Assembly: GCF_050611725.1 (NCBI RefSeq)
Contig: NZ_JBODJB010000001.1
Coordinates: 310,001-374,000, forward strand
Direction of reading: 5' to 3'
From: Ferruginibacter sp050611725
GTDB lineage: Bacteria; Bacteroidota; Bacteroidia; Chitinophagales; Chitinophagaceae
DNA: 64,000 nt
Shown one piece after another: positions 25,887 through 33,060 of the stretch; position 1 is the first letter of the stretch, and every line of letters starts with the position of its first letter. Made by a program: the position numbers and the translations under genes. The notes beneath the pieces were generated by a model. It made no database searches. It saw only the letters and a list, made by a program, of their open reading frames with translations, and was not told the origin of the DNA.

Positions 25887-27116
25887 GTGATAAATATTCG
25901 GGAACATATTGCCTTCCATCTTAGCAATAGCGACAATAAAGAGCGATTGATCGAGCAACTCAGCAATGACCATTTTGCAGGACTAAAAGGCGAACTATAT
26001 TCCGAAATTGCCCTTATTCATTTTATTGATGAGGAAATAAAGCATGAACATTTTGAAGTGATTGATGGGCCTAAAAAAAGTTTGCAACAATACTCGGATG
26101 GTGAGAAGAAAAAAGCATTGTTATCCTACATCGTTTCTAAAGCTCCCGATTACATTATTGTAGATAATATTTTCGATAATCTTGATGCAAGGTCGCAAAT
26201 AGAAATTGCTACTACACTTACAGGTTTAAGCCAGGATGCCGTTATCATTCAATTTGCAAATAGAAAGAATGACATCCTGCCATTTATAAAAAATATTTAT
26301 TGCATTAAAGGCAATGAAATGATTCCGGAAGAAATAAATAATACAATTGCTATTACACCCTACTTTGTAAATGAAATCCCTCCTCCATATAATTCATTAA
26401 AGATCGAACAAGATCCGTTGATCAAATTCAGCAATGTAACTATCAAATACGAGAACCGGACAGTTGTAAAAAATATCAACTGGGAAATAAAAAGTGGAGA
26501 GTTCTGGCAATTAACAGGACCTAACGGTTCCGGGAAAACGACATTGCTTACATTGATTACAGGAGATAATACCAAGGCATACGGACAAGACCTGATCTTA
26601 TTTGGCATGAAAAAAGGTAGCGGTGAAAGTGTTTGGGATATTAAAGAAAAAATCGGCTACCTCACTTCCACCTTATCTCAACAATTTTCAAGATTAGACT
26701 CGATTGAAAAAATGATCATTGGCGGTTTCTTTGATTCTGTTGGCCTGTATATCATTCCTACCGACAGGCAAATTGATCTGGCAAGGCAATGGCTGAAACT
26801 GATCGGCTTATATGAGCAAAGAAAAAAATCTTTTATATCATTTTCACTCGGACATCAAAGATTGATATTGATTGTAAGAGCAATGGTAAAACATCCGCCG
26901 CTACTCATTTTAGACGAACCAACTGTTGGGTTAGACGATCATGATGCCGCATTATTTATTGCATTGGTCAATAAAATTGCAGAAGAAAGTACAACAGCAA
27001 TTTTATATGTATCGCATAGAAAAGAAACGGGATTAACACCCCAATTTATTTATGAGTTGATGCCGGATGAAAACGGTTCTATCGGAATAAAAAAGAGATT
27101 TAGTTTGTTCAACTAA
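25887..27116 (+). CDS. ModF-like tandem ABC ATPase with a degenerate first half
   Basis: A 409-residue soluble ABC protein with two nucleotide-binding halves and no membrane domain. The second half (about 175-400) is complete: Walker A GPNGSGKTT (211-219), a degenerate signature SFSLGHQR and Walker B LLILDEPTVGLDD. The first half lacks a Walker A. It keeps only a signature-like YSDGEKKKA (about 69-77) and a Walker B-like IIVDNIFDNLD where the catalytic Glu is Asn94. The closest described group is ModF/PhrA-type ATPases. The start is GTG at 25887. It stands alone and ends in a terminator that overlaps the stop codon. Its partner is unknown. Confidence 0.8.
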   Translation: MINIREHIAFHLSNSDNKERLIEQLSNDHFAGLKGELYSEIALIHFIDEEIKHEHFEVIDGPKKSLQQYSDGEKKKALLSYIVSKAPDYIIVDNIFDNLDARSQIEIATTLTGLSQDAVIIQFANRKNDILPFIKNIYCIKGNEMIPEEINNTIAITPYFVNEIPPPYNSLKIEQDPLIKFSNVTIKYENRTVVKNINWEIKSGEFWQLTGPNGSGKTTLLTLITGDNTKAYGQDLILFGMKKGSGESVWDIKEKIGYLTSTLSQQFSRLDSIEKMIIGGFFDSVGLYIIPTDRQIDLARQWLKLIGLYEQRKKSFISFSLGHQRLILIVRAMVKHPPLLILDEPTVGLDDHDAALFIALVNKIAEESTTAILYVSHRKETGLTPQFIYELMPDENGSIGIKKRFSLFN

Positions 27117-27130
27117 ATCTCTTTTTATTT
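27090..27130 (+). terminator. Terminator overlapping the 3' end of the ABC ATPase gene
   Basis: A perfect 16-base stem (27090-27105 with 27111-27126, 5-base loop) followed by TTTTTATTT. Its left arm is the last coding stretch of the ABC gene and the loop precedes the stop at 27114-27116. It may also serve the convergent FG-GAP gene ending at 27146. Confidence 0.85.
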
Positions 27131-27145
27131 TAAAACATGATCTAT

Positions 27146-28660
27146 TTAAAAATCTCCATCTATGGCAGTTATTTTACCATGCTGCACATCACCATCAATC
27201 GGTGCCGATGAGGAGCCTATCAATATCTGCCTTGCAGAATTAATAAATACTGCCCTGCCAAAATCATAACCGGTATTGCCGTCTATATCAATATATTTTT
27301 GTTTGAGTGTCCAAACCGCCCCATTTCGATAATAATAATTTGCAACACCAAAAGGGGTGGTAATACTACCACCTGCCAGGCCTTTGCTATGGCCGGTTAG
27401 CAGATAAGGCACACTGCCATCATATACAACAGAAACCGATTCGCCTCCGTTATTGTAGTTGCTGGGGTTAATGGTGGCAGAGGACACCCATAAATTAGCA
27501 GTAGTATCAAAGCTATAAATATGTACCTGACTAAATGAAGAACCGCCGGGGCTACCGCCGGGAATAAATGTTTCTCCGGGTTGGCCAATGGCTAATACCT
27601 GTCTTGTACCCGATTTTGCATGACTAAGCGAATAACCGAATCTTCCGCCGTCTTCCGTCCCTAAAAGACTTTGATGTAAAGTCCAGATATTAGTTGTGAC
27701 ATTACGTTTATAGATGTACACTTTACCTCTTTTTGAAGTTGCTGCTCCTGCTGCATTAGCAAACGGAGCACCTACAAAAAGCCAGGCATTTTCATCATTG
27801 TCCATTGTAACATCAACAGCATGTCCAAAATTTTCTATAGAAATACTAGCACCATCAATTAACCTTGTTTCATACGCATAAGCTCCGGCCGATGGTTTGA
27901 ACCATGTATGCACAGCTCCATACCCCCCATCGTCATTAGATGCTCCGCCAACCACAATTGCTCCTGCACTTGATGTGGCAAGTGCCACACTTTTTCCTAG
28001 CAGATCATTATTCTCAAGTACAGTTGGAGCAGGTAATATCGAAAAAGTTGGAGGGTTATTGGTTGTGTTAACAGCATAAACCGCACCTCTATCTACACCC
28101 CCCATATCTCTGTATGGAGCACCAACTGCAAAATCATATCCCGACGCAGCAACACTAGTACCAAAACCGTCACCTGCCAATGGAGCCACGGCCGCAGAAA
28201 TTCCTGCTTTGTTCCATACAAGCCGGTTGGTATTTTCAAGAAAAAAAGCAGTGTACACTGCACCTGCTTTAACCGCAGCACCATGCTCAGCACCAGGAGC
28301 CCCAACTATAAAATAGTTGTTACCCGATGCAATGCTTACTCCCAGAGAATCATTTGCATCAACCGTTGTAGGATAATTATCCTTTGGACTCAAGTATTGA
28401 ATAGCAGCTTCACTTTTTTCTCCGACAGGCAGCCACTCTGTGCCATTGTAATAGTAGAACTTATTTAAATAATATACTAGTAAACCTGTTGCAGGATTCA
28501 AAGGCAAACTGGATACCCTTGGTATCAAGACTCCTTTGTTAGTACTAGTTACATCCAGTATAGCACTGGCATGCGGTGTAGTAGTTCCGATACCTACATT
28601 TTGTGCTTGGGTAATAAAGAAGCTAATTGAAAAAATAAGCAGGTAGAAAATATACTTCAT
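27146..28660 (-). CDS. Exported FG-GAP-type repeat protein
   Basis: A 504-residue exported protein from the ATG at 28660: signal peptide MKYIFYLLIFSISFFITQA, then GIGTTTPHASAILDV, the same N-terminal motif as the two surface proteins at 16-21 kb. The remainder is a series of about 60-residue units with motifs such as GVSIASGNNYFIVGAPG, GTSVAASGYDFAVGAPYRD and GRFGYSLSHAKSGTRQVLAIGQPG. These are FG-GAP units that fold as a beta-propeller, as in integrin alpha chains. No type IX C-terminal signal is evident. A longer in-frame start (28705) would place a non-signal stretch ahead, so it is rejected. A 15-base hairpin abuts the start codon. Confidence 0.85.
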   Translation of the reverse strand: MKYIFYLLIFSISFFITQAQNVGIGTTTPHASAILDVTSTNKGVLIPRVSSLPLNPATGLLVYYLNKFYYYNGTEWLPVGEKSEAAIQYLSPKDNYPTTVDANDSLGVSIASGNNYFIVGAPGAEHGAAVKAGAVYTAFFLENTNRLVWNKAGISAAVAPLAGDGFGTSVAASGYDFAVGAPYRDMGGVDRGAVYAVNTTNNPPTFSILPAPTVLENNDLLGKSVALATSSAGAIVVGGASNDDGGYGAVHTWFKPSAGAYAYETRLIDGASISIENFGHAVDVTMDNDENAWLFVGAPFANAAGAATSKRGKVYIYKRNVTTNIWTLHQSLLGTEDGGRFGYSLSHAKSGTRQVLAIGQPGETFIPGGSPGGSSFSQVHIYSFDTTANLWVSSATINPSNYNNGGESVSVVYDGSVPYLLTGHSKGLAGGSITTPFGVANYYYRNGAVWTLKQKYIDIDGNTGYDFGRAVFINSARQILIGSSSAPIDGDVQHGKITAIDGDF

Positions 28661-28693
28661 TGTATTTTTTTTATGAAGATAAAAAAAATACAA
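28660..28693 (-). promoter_or_regulatory. Perfect hairpin abutting the FG-GAP gene start codon
   Basis: Two perfect 15-base arms (28660-28674 and 28679-28693) with a 4-base loop end exactly at the A of the start codon. In mRNA this would hide the translation start in an AU-rich stem. It could act on translation or be chance poly-A/T pairing. Confidence 0.55.
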
Positions 28694-28807
28694 TATTTGT
28701 AGCAATCATTAACGAGTGAAACGATCAAAAGAAAACAACACACTTCAAAACTGCTTATAAATTGAACCCAAATGAAAATGCTTCAATGTGCACACTAAAA
28801 GAATGAT

Positions 28808-29482
28808 CTACTCTCCTCTTTGTATAAGTCTCTCATTAAATCTATGTAAATATTCTCTTTTAATTGCTGTAAGGTTTATATATGGATCAATCTCTCCCGG
28901 TGGTGCTATAGCATTTTTATACCCTTCTTGAATATCTTGTTCAGATTCAAACAGATCTATCATTTCATTGCTTATACTGATCTTGAAATTTTCTTTTTCG
29001 CCAAGAAGAAAAACCTCAAAAGATTTGCTGAGTGCACTTGCTGCAACACCCAATAATGGTGTCGGCTTGTAAGCTCTTATAAAAAAAGGATGCGGCCCTA
29101 AACAGTCCAATTTCCAGTATTTCTTTTCAAGTCCAAAATTATTGTCACTTACATATACGAACTCTCCATCGCAAAACCCCCAAACACTTTCGTCATCAAT
29201 CGTTTGGCCTGAAGGCAATTTATAATCTACTCTGAGCACTCCAGCCTTTTGTCTTTTCTTAGAGTCACTTTTTTTTACCACTTTAAAATCTATTATTATA
29301 GAAGGAGCATTATTAAAAAATTCTGTGCGGTTTTTATAGAACCCTTTCTTAAGTGTTTTTGCTTTATAAATTTTTACTGTACTATCACTTTTAGAAATTA
29401 CAGAATCTTGCATTTCTACTTGCTGAGAATAGGAAATATTGAAAAAAGTTTGCGAAAATAATATTAGAAATATGTGCTTCAT
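28808..29482 (-). CDS. Exported protein of unknown function
   Basis: A 224-residue protein with a signal peptide (MKHIFLILFSQTFFNISYSQ). The mature part is a mixed, probably beta-rich domain (VLRVDYKLPSGQTIDDESVW, GEFVYVSDNNFGLEKKYW), with a central hydrophobic stretch (LLGVAASALSKSFEVFLLG) and a charged C-terminus. It has two cysteines, C104 and C127 by approximate count. I do not recognise the family. It lies downstream of clpP2 but is separated by a strong terminator (29497-29533), so it probably has its own promoter in the short space after that terminator. Confidence 0.7.
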   Translation of the reverse strand: MKHIFLILFSQTFFNISYSQQVEMQDSVISKSDSTVKIYKAKTLKKGFYKNRTEFFNNAPSIIIDFKVVKKSDSKKRQKAGVLRVDYKLPSGQTIDDESVWGFCDGEFVYVSDNNFGLEKKYWKLDCLGPHPFFIRAYKPTPLLGVAASALSKSFEVFLLGEKENFKISISNEMIDLFESEQDIQEGYKNAIAPPGEIDPYINLTAIKREYLHRFNERLIQRGE

Positions 29483-29496
29483 AAAAACTCATTTAT

Positions 29497-29533
29497 AAAA
29501 TAGATGCCATCTTTTTAAGATGGCATCTATTTT
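29497..29533 (-). terminator. Terminator after the second clpP gene
   Basis: A perfect 17-base stem (29497-29513 with 29517-29533) closed by a 3-base loop. The core is ATAGATGCCATCTT. It follows the clpP stop by 19 bases on the minus strand and ends in ATTTTATAAAT. Confidence 0.9.
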
Positions 29534-29552
29534 ATTTTTAGAGATAAAAGAA

Positions 29553-30173
29553 TTAAAGCTTATCTAACACTCCATCAACAATTCCAAAAGCAACACTCTC
29601 TTGTGCATCCATCCAAAAATCACGGTCACTGTTTTTTACAATAGTTTCGTAAGATTGGTTACAATTCTTTGCAAGAATTTCGTTGAGTTGTTTTTTTGTC
29701 TTTAAAATTTGATCGGCCATAATTTCAAGATCGGCACTAACACCTTGTCCGCCGCCGCTTGGTTGATGGATCATTACTTCGCCACTAGGAAAAATAAAAC
29801 GTCGACCTTTTGTACCACCACTTAATAAGATGCTGCCCATGCTTGCTGCCATACCCATACATACTGTGCTTACAGGGCTACTGATCATTTGCATGGTATC
29901 GTACACCACCAATCCACTGGTTACTACACCACCCGGGCTGTTGATATAAAAAGTGATTTCTTTTCCAGGGTCGATCGCTTCAAGATATAACAAACGGGCA
30001 GTAAGGTCTTTGCAAGATTTATCATCTACAACACCCCATAAAAATATTTTACGTTGTTCAATAAATTTTTTGTCGAACTGCCAGCCACTCATCATTTTCT
30101 CCATTGGGTTCTCTCCTTCTTTAGGAGTATCTTCTTCTTCGTTGAAACGTATGTTTTTGTTGTATGTGTTCAT
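29553..30173 (-). CDS. clpP: ATP-dependent Clp protease proteolytic subunit (second copy)
   Basis: A 206-residue ClpP-type serine protease. The catalytic Ser is in CMGMAASMGSIL, the His in VMIHQPSGG and the Asp in NSDRDFWMDA. The oligomer-facing region YINSPGGVVTSGLVVYD is typical. It lacks the N-terminal extension seen in some family members. It lies 84 bases downstream of another clpP in the same orientation, so both are probably co-transcribed from the promoter at 30971-30978. The two copies differ throughout (GGGQGVSADLEI against GGAGGQASDIEI). A mixed two-ring complex is possible. Confidence 0.93.
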   Translation of the reverse strand: MNTYNKNIRFNEEEDTPKEGENPMEKMMSGWQFDKKFIEQRKIFLWGVVDDKSCKDLTARLLYLEAIDPGKEITFYINSPGGVVTSGLVVYDTMQMISSPVSTVCMGMAASMGSILLSGGTKGRRFIFPSGEVMIHQPSGGGQGVSADLEIMADQILKTKKQLNEILAKNCNQSYETIVKNSDRDFWMDAQESVAFGIVDGVLDKL

Positions 30174-30223
30174 TGGTTATTTGTTTAGAATGTTTAGGAA
30201 ATTTAGGGCTTAGAAGTTTAATA

Positions 30224-30255
30224 ACATCGTACATCCCAAATCGTACATCGTAAAT
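30224..30255. repeat. CGTACATC-word repeat between the clpP genes
   Basis: Near-tandem words CATCGTACATCCC and AATCGTACATCGT (30224-30255) closely match the right part of the element at 56364-56476 (about 27 of 32 positions by eye). This copy lacks the complementary left arm, so it looks like a half element. Confidence 0.6.
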
Positions 30256-30257
30256 AT

Positions 30258-30950
30258 TTAATCTTTCTTTGCTTTACGAGGATTGATAGTCAAAACTTCA
30301 TCTACCAAACCATAGTCTTTTGCTTCGGTTGATGTAAGCCAATAATCTCTTTTACAGTCTTCAGCAACTTTATCAACCGGCTGACCGGTGTGATTAGCAA
30401 TTACCTCGTACAATTCATTCTTTAATTTTTTTATTTCTGCAACTGTGATTTCAATATCAGAAGCTTGTCCTCCTGCACCACCACTTGGCTGATGCAACAT
30501 GATACGACTATGTTTTAATGCTGTACGTTTCCCTTTTGCACCTGCACACATCAATACGGCTGCCATACTTGCTGCCATACCTGTACAAATGGTAGACACA
30601 TCGGGTGTTACAAACTGCATCGTATCATACATACCCAAACCAGCATATACACTACCTCCAGGGCTATTGATGTACATCTGAATATCTTTGGTACGATCGG
30701 TACTTTCTAAAAATAAAAATTGTGCGGTGATGATGTTGGCTACTTCATCAGTTACAGGGTAACCCATAAAAATGATACGATCCATCATCAATCGACTGTA
30801 CACATCCATTACTGCAACGTTCATCGGACGTTCTTCAATAATGTTTGGGGTTAGATTGGTTACGTTGTGTTTGATATAACTATCTAATGTGTTGCTGCTG
30901 ATATTGCGGTGCTTTACAGCGTATTTTTCAAATTCTTTTCCAAAATTCAT
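30258..30950 (-). CDS. clpP: ATP-dependent Clp protease proteolytic subunit (first copy)
   Basis: A 230-residue ClpP from the ATG at 30950 (MNFGKEFEKYAVKHR). The catalytic Ser is in CTGMAASMAAVL, the His in IMLHQPSGG and the Asp in CKRDYWLTS. The N-terminal 25 residues before the core are longer than in E. coli and may be trimmed. The frame stays open for another 57 codons upstream, but a TATATTTG promoter motif lies only about 20 bases before this ATG, so the short start is chosen. It is followed by the second clpP. tig is upstream, but behind its own terminator. Confidence 0.95.
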   Translation of the reverse strand: MNFGKEFEKYAVKHRNISSNTLDSYIKHNVTNLTPNIIEERPMNVAVMDVYSRLMMDRIIFMGYPVTDEVANIITAQFLFLESTDRTKDIQMYINSPGGSVYAGLGMYDTMQFVTPDVSTICTGMAASMAAVLMCAGAKGKRTALKHSRIMLHQPSGGAGGQASDIEITVAEIKKLKNELYEVIANHTGQPVDKVAEDCKRDYWLTSTEAKDYGLVDEVLTINPRKAKKD

Positions 30951-30970
30951 TTGTATATGGTTTAGAGTAA

Positions 30971-30978
30971 CAAATATA
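30971..30978 (-). promoter_or_regulatory. Bacteroidota -7 promoter element for clpP
   Basis: TATATTTG on the minus strand matches TAnnTTTG, 20 bases before the clpP ATG at 30950. It supports the short clpP start and separate transcription from tig. Confidence 0.7.
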
Positions 30979-31036
30979 GTTGATTGATTAAACCAAATAT
31001 TGTGCTGGAAAAAAAATATGTCTTTTTGTCCGTAAT

Positions 31037-31064
31037 GTTCTTTTTTGCTTGTCCAAAAAAGAAC
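31037..31064. repeat. Perfect hairpin with A/T-rich arms upstream of clpP
   Basis: Arms GTTCTTTTTTG (31037-31047) and CAAAAAAGAAC (31054-31064) pair perfectly over 11 bases with a 6-base loop. It lies upstream of the clpP promoter and so is not in the clpP mRNA. Confidence 0.65.
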
Positions 31065-31077
31065 CAAAAAAAGACCC

Positions 31078-31104
31078 CGACAAACGATTACGGCCCGTTT
31101 GTCG
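31078..31104. repeat. Perfect hairpin CGACAAACG/CGTTTGTCG
   Basis: Arms of 9 bases (31078-31086 and 31096-31104) with a 9-base loop ATTACGGCC. It sits 14 bases from the preceding hairpin. There is no T-run, so it is not a standard terminator. Protein binding or RNA structure cannot be told apart from sequence. Confidence 0.6.
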
Positions 31105-31254
31105 GTAACAGCTCTGTGCATCTTTAGTACTACTGTGGTTTCAGCATTTAATCTTTATTGTACGTTCAATTCGAAAGAGCTTCATGAAAATAAAAATTTA
31201 CACAACTTGAAAAATTCTGTTCATTCTATATTTCTGTGAATTCTGATTCTGACA

Positions 31255-31288
31255 AATAAAAAAGCCGAAACAAATGTGCTTCGGCTTT
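31255..31288 (-). terminator. Terminator after tig
   Basis: On the minus strand, a perfect 9-base stem (AAAGCCGAA, arms at 31280-31288 and 31261-31269) with a 10-base loop is followed by TTTTTTATTTG. It lies 20 bases past the tig stop. Confidence 0.88.
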
Positions 31289-31308
31289 AATTATGGTGGA
31301 GTTATCTA

Positions 31309-32679
31309 TTAATGATGATGATTGTGTTGCATTGCATTCAACTCTTCCGGTGTTACAGTTTTTTCTGCCGGTTTTACCTGATCTTGTGCCCAGTTAAATA
31401 GTTTATCAGTAACTAATCTTCTATAGCTGGCATCAACTTGTTTTTCGTCTTTCAGCATTTGATCAACATAACTATCTAACCAACTCGTATCATCGCCTAA
31501 ATTCATGGTGCCGAAATAACGCATTACTTCAGTTTTCATATAAGCTTTCAAATCTTCAGCACTTACTTCCAATTTGTTGTCTTGTATAATTTTATCGCTG
31601 ATCAAAGTCCATTTTAATTGGTTACTGAAAACAGGAAATTCCTTTTCTGCTTCTTCTGCTGTTTTGCGTTGTTCTGCATTACCGTTTTGCAACCAACGTT
31701 TTAAGAATCCTTCAGGAAATTCAATCTTCGTTTCATCTAATAAGAAATGATAGATCTGGTCGTGTAATTGGTTACGGCTTTGTCCGTCCCAATATTGCTC
31801 GATCTCTTCTTTTAATTTTTTTCTGAACTCTTCTTCTGTTGCAATTGATGCTCCGGGAAATACTTCATTAAAGAATTCTTCGTTCAATTCTCTTTTTTCT
31901 ACTAAACCGATCTTAGCAATAGATAGCTTGAAATACTTGCTTGCAGCGTCTTTATCGTCTTTTGCAAAACCAAGATCCTGCAACATCATTTCTAATTTAT
32001 CTGCGTCGAAAGCTTTAGATAATTGGATAACAACTGTATCATCTTTCTTTTTTCCTTTGAATTGTTTTTGAGCTGCAGCAGTTAAATATTTTAAGATAAC
32101 CGAGTTTTCTTTTGATACACCACCTTCAACTGCATTGCCATCTTTATCGCTTTCAGTGAACAGAACGTTCAATACGTTCTCATCATTATCGATCGTTTCA
32201 GGCTCAGTCATTTTACCACCTTTGATCTGCATACGGGTAACTTCTTCCTGCACCTGTTCGTCAGTAGCCTTTACTTTATGTAAAGTCAATTTTGCCTTAC
32301 CAAGATTAGCAATTTCAAAAGAAGGTTTCAAACCAATTTCAAAACCGAATTCATATTCATCGGGGTTATTGAAATCCATTTTACGGATATCAGCATCTAA
32401 CGCCAATGGTTGAGCGAAAATTTCAGGTTTTTCTTTGTCAAGATAAGTGTACAATTCTTTTTCAACGGTTCTTAAAACTTCGTCGGTATAAATAGCCGGA
32501 CCGTACATTTTTTTAACCATTCCGGTTGGAACCATTCCTTTTCTAAACCCCGGAATATTTGCAGTTTTGCTGTATTCTTTTATTTTTTTCTCGAATGTAG
32601 GTAAGTAATCTTCCTTGCTAACTTTTACTACGATCTTGTCGTTTAGTAAGCCAATGTTCTCTCTTGCAACTGTTGCCAT
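31309..32679 (-). CDS. tig: Trigger factor
   Basis: Ribosome-associated chaperone that meets nascent chains at the exit tunnel. The 456 residues keep the N-terminal ribosome-binding domain with its signature PGFRKGMVP (about residues 40-48; the family motif is GFRxGxxP). A weak FKBP-like prolyl isomerase domain follows in the middle, then the long helical C-terminal arms. The FKBP part is diverged and may be inactive, as is usual in Bacteroidota. The C-terminus ends in NAMQHNHHH, a histidine cluster that could bind metal. It is followed by a strong terminator, so clpP is transcribed separately. Confidence 0.94.
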   Translation of the reverse strand: MATVARENIGLLNDKIVVKVSKEDYLPTFEKKIKEYSKTANIPGFRKGMVPTGMVKKMYGPAIYTDEVLRTVEKELYTYLDKEKPEIFAQPLALDADIRKMDFNNPDEYEFGFEIGLKPSFEIANLGKAKLTLHKVKATDEQVQEEVTRMQIKGGKMTEPETIDNDENVLNVLFTESDKDGNAVEGGVSKENSVILKYLTAAAQKQFKGKKKDDTVVIQLSKAFDADKLEMMLQDLGFAKDDKDAASKYFKLSIAKIGLVEKRELNEEFFNEVFPGASIATEEEFRKKLKEEIEQYWDGQSRNQLHDQIYHFLLDETKIEFPEGFLKRWLQNGNAEQRKTAEEAEKEFPVFSNQLKWTLISDKIIQDNKLEVSAEDLKAYMKTEVMRYFGTMNLGDDTSWLDSYVDQMLKDEKQVDASYRRLVTDKLFNWAQDQVKPAEKTVTPEELNAMQHNHHH

Positions 32680-32784
32680 GATTTGTGTGATGCCCCCATC
32701 CCCTAAAGGGGAGTTGAGAACCTTTTAAATTGATGAATAATACTTTTAATAAAATACCCCCTCATATCGAGAGGGTATTTTTTG

Positions 32785-32866
32785 TCCGGATGATAGGGGT
32801 CGAACCTACATGGATTGCTCCGCCAGATCCTAAGTCTGGTGCGTCTGCCAATTTCGCCACATCCGG
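32785..32866 (-). tRNA. tRNA-Leu (anticodon TAG)
   Basis: An 82-base class II tRNA on the minus strand. The acceptor arms CCGGATG and CATCCGG pair perfectly. The anticodon stem CCAGA/TCTGG encloses the loop CTTAGGA, giving anticodon TAG (reads CUN leucine codons, chiefly CUA). The long variable arm typical of tRNA-Leu follows, and the T arm contains GGTTCGACCCC. CCA is not encoded after the discriminator A and would be added enzymatically. It lies between tig and the (p)ppGpp synthetase gene. Confidence 0.93.
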
Positions 32867-32931
32867 TTTTGGGAGTGCAAAAGTAGGGAATTTTGGTAAA
32901 AGTGGAAAGAGTTTTGTTTTCTTTTTGAAGT

Positions 32932-33015
32932 AGCCTTAAGCTGCAAGCCGCAAGGTATAAGTCTGCTATTTTCGGGGTGTCCCTTTGTAACTTGTGGCTT
33001 GAAGCTTGCACCTTA
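32932..33015. repeat. Family A inverted repeat upstream of the relA/spoT gene
   Basis: A left arm with AAGCTGCAAGCCGCAAGG (within 32937-32955) and a right arm with CTTGTGGCTTGAAGCTTG (32991-33008) form an imperfect long hairpin. It is a diverged copy of the 12260-12379 element and lies just before the start codon at 33061. Confidence 0.7.
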
Positions 33016-33060
33016 ACGTTTGTTCTTTCCCATTTTTCAAGTAAATTCGTACCTATTACA

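Larger units (their letters stand above)
30951..31308. other. clpP-tig intergenic region with hairpins
   Basis: This 358-base gap carries, from left to right, the clpP promoter motif (30971-30978), two strong hairpins (31037-31064 and 31078-31104), about 150 bases of featureless AT-rich DNA and the tig terminator (31255-31288). Short open frames here run into the hairpins and look non-coding. Confidence 0.6.

Noticed and set aside
30951..31121. Upstream extension of clpP by 57 codons
   Set aside because: A promoter motif lies between the two starts and the extra sequence runs into intergenic hairpins and resembles no ClpP.
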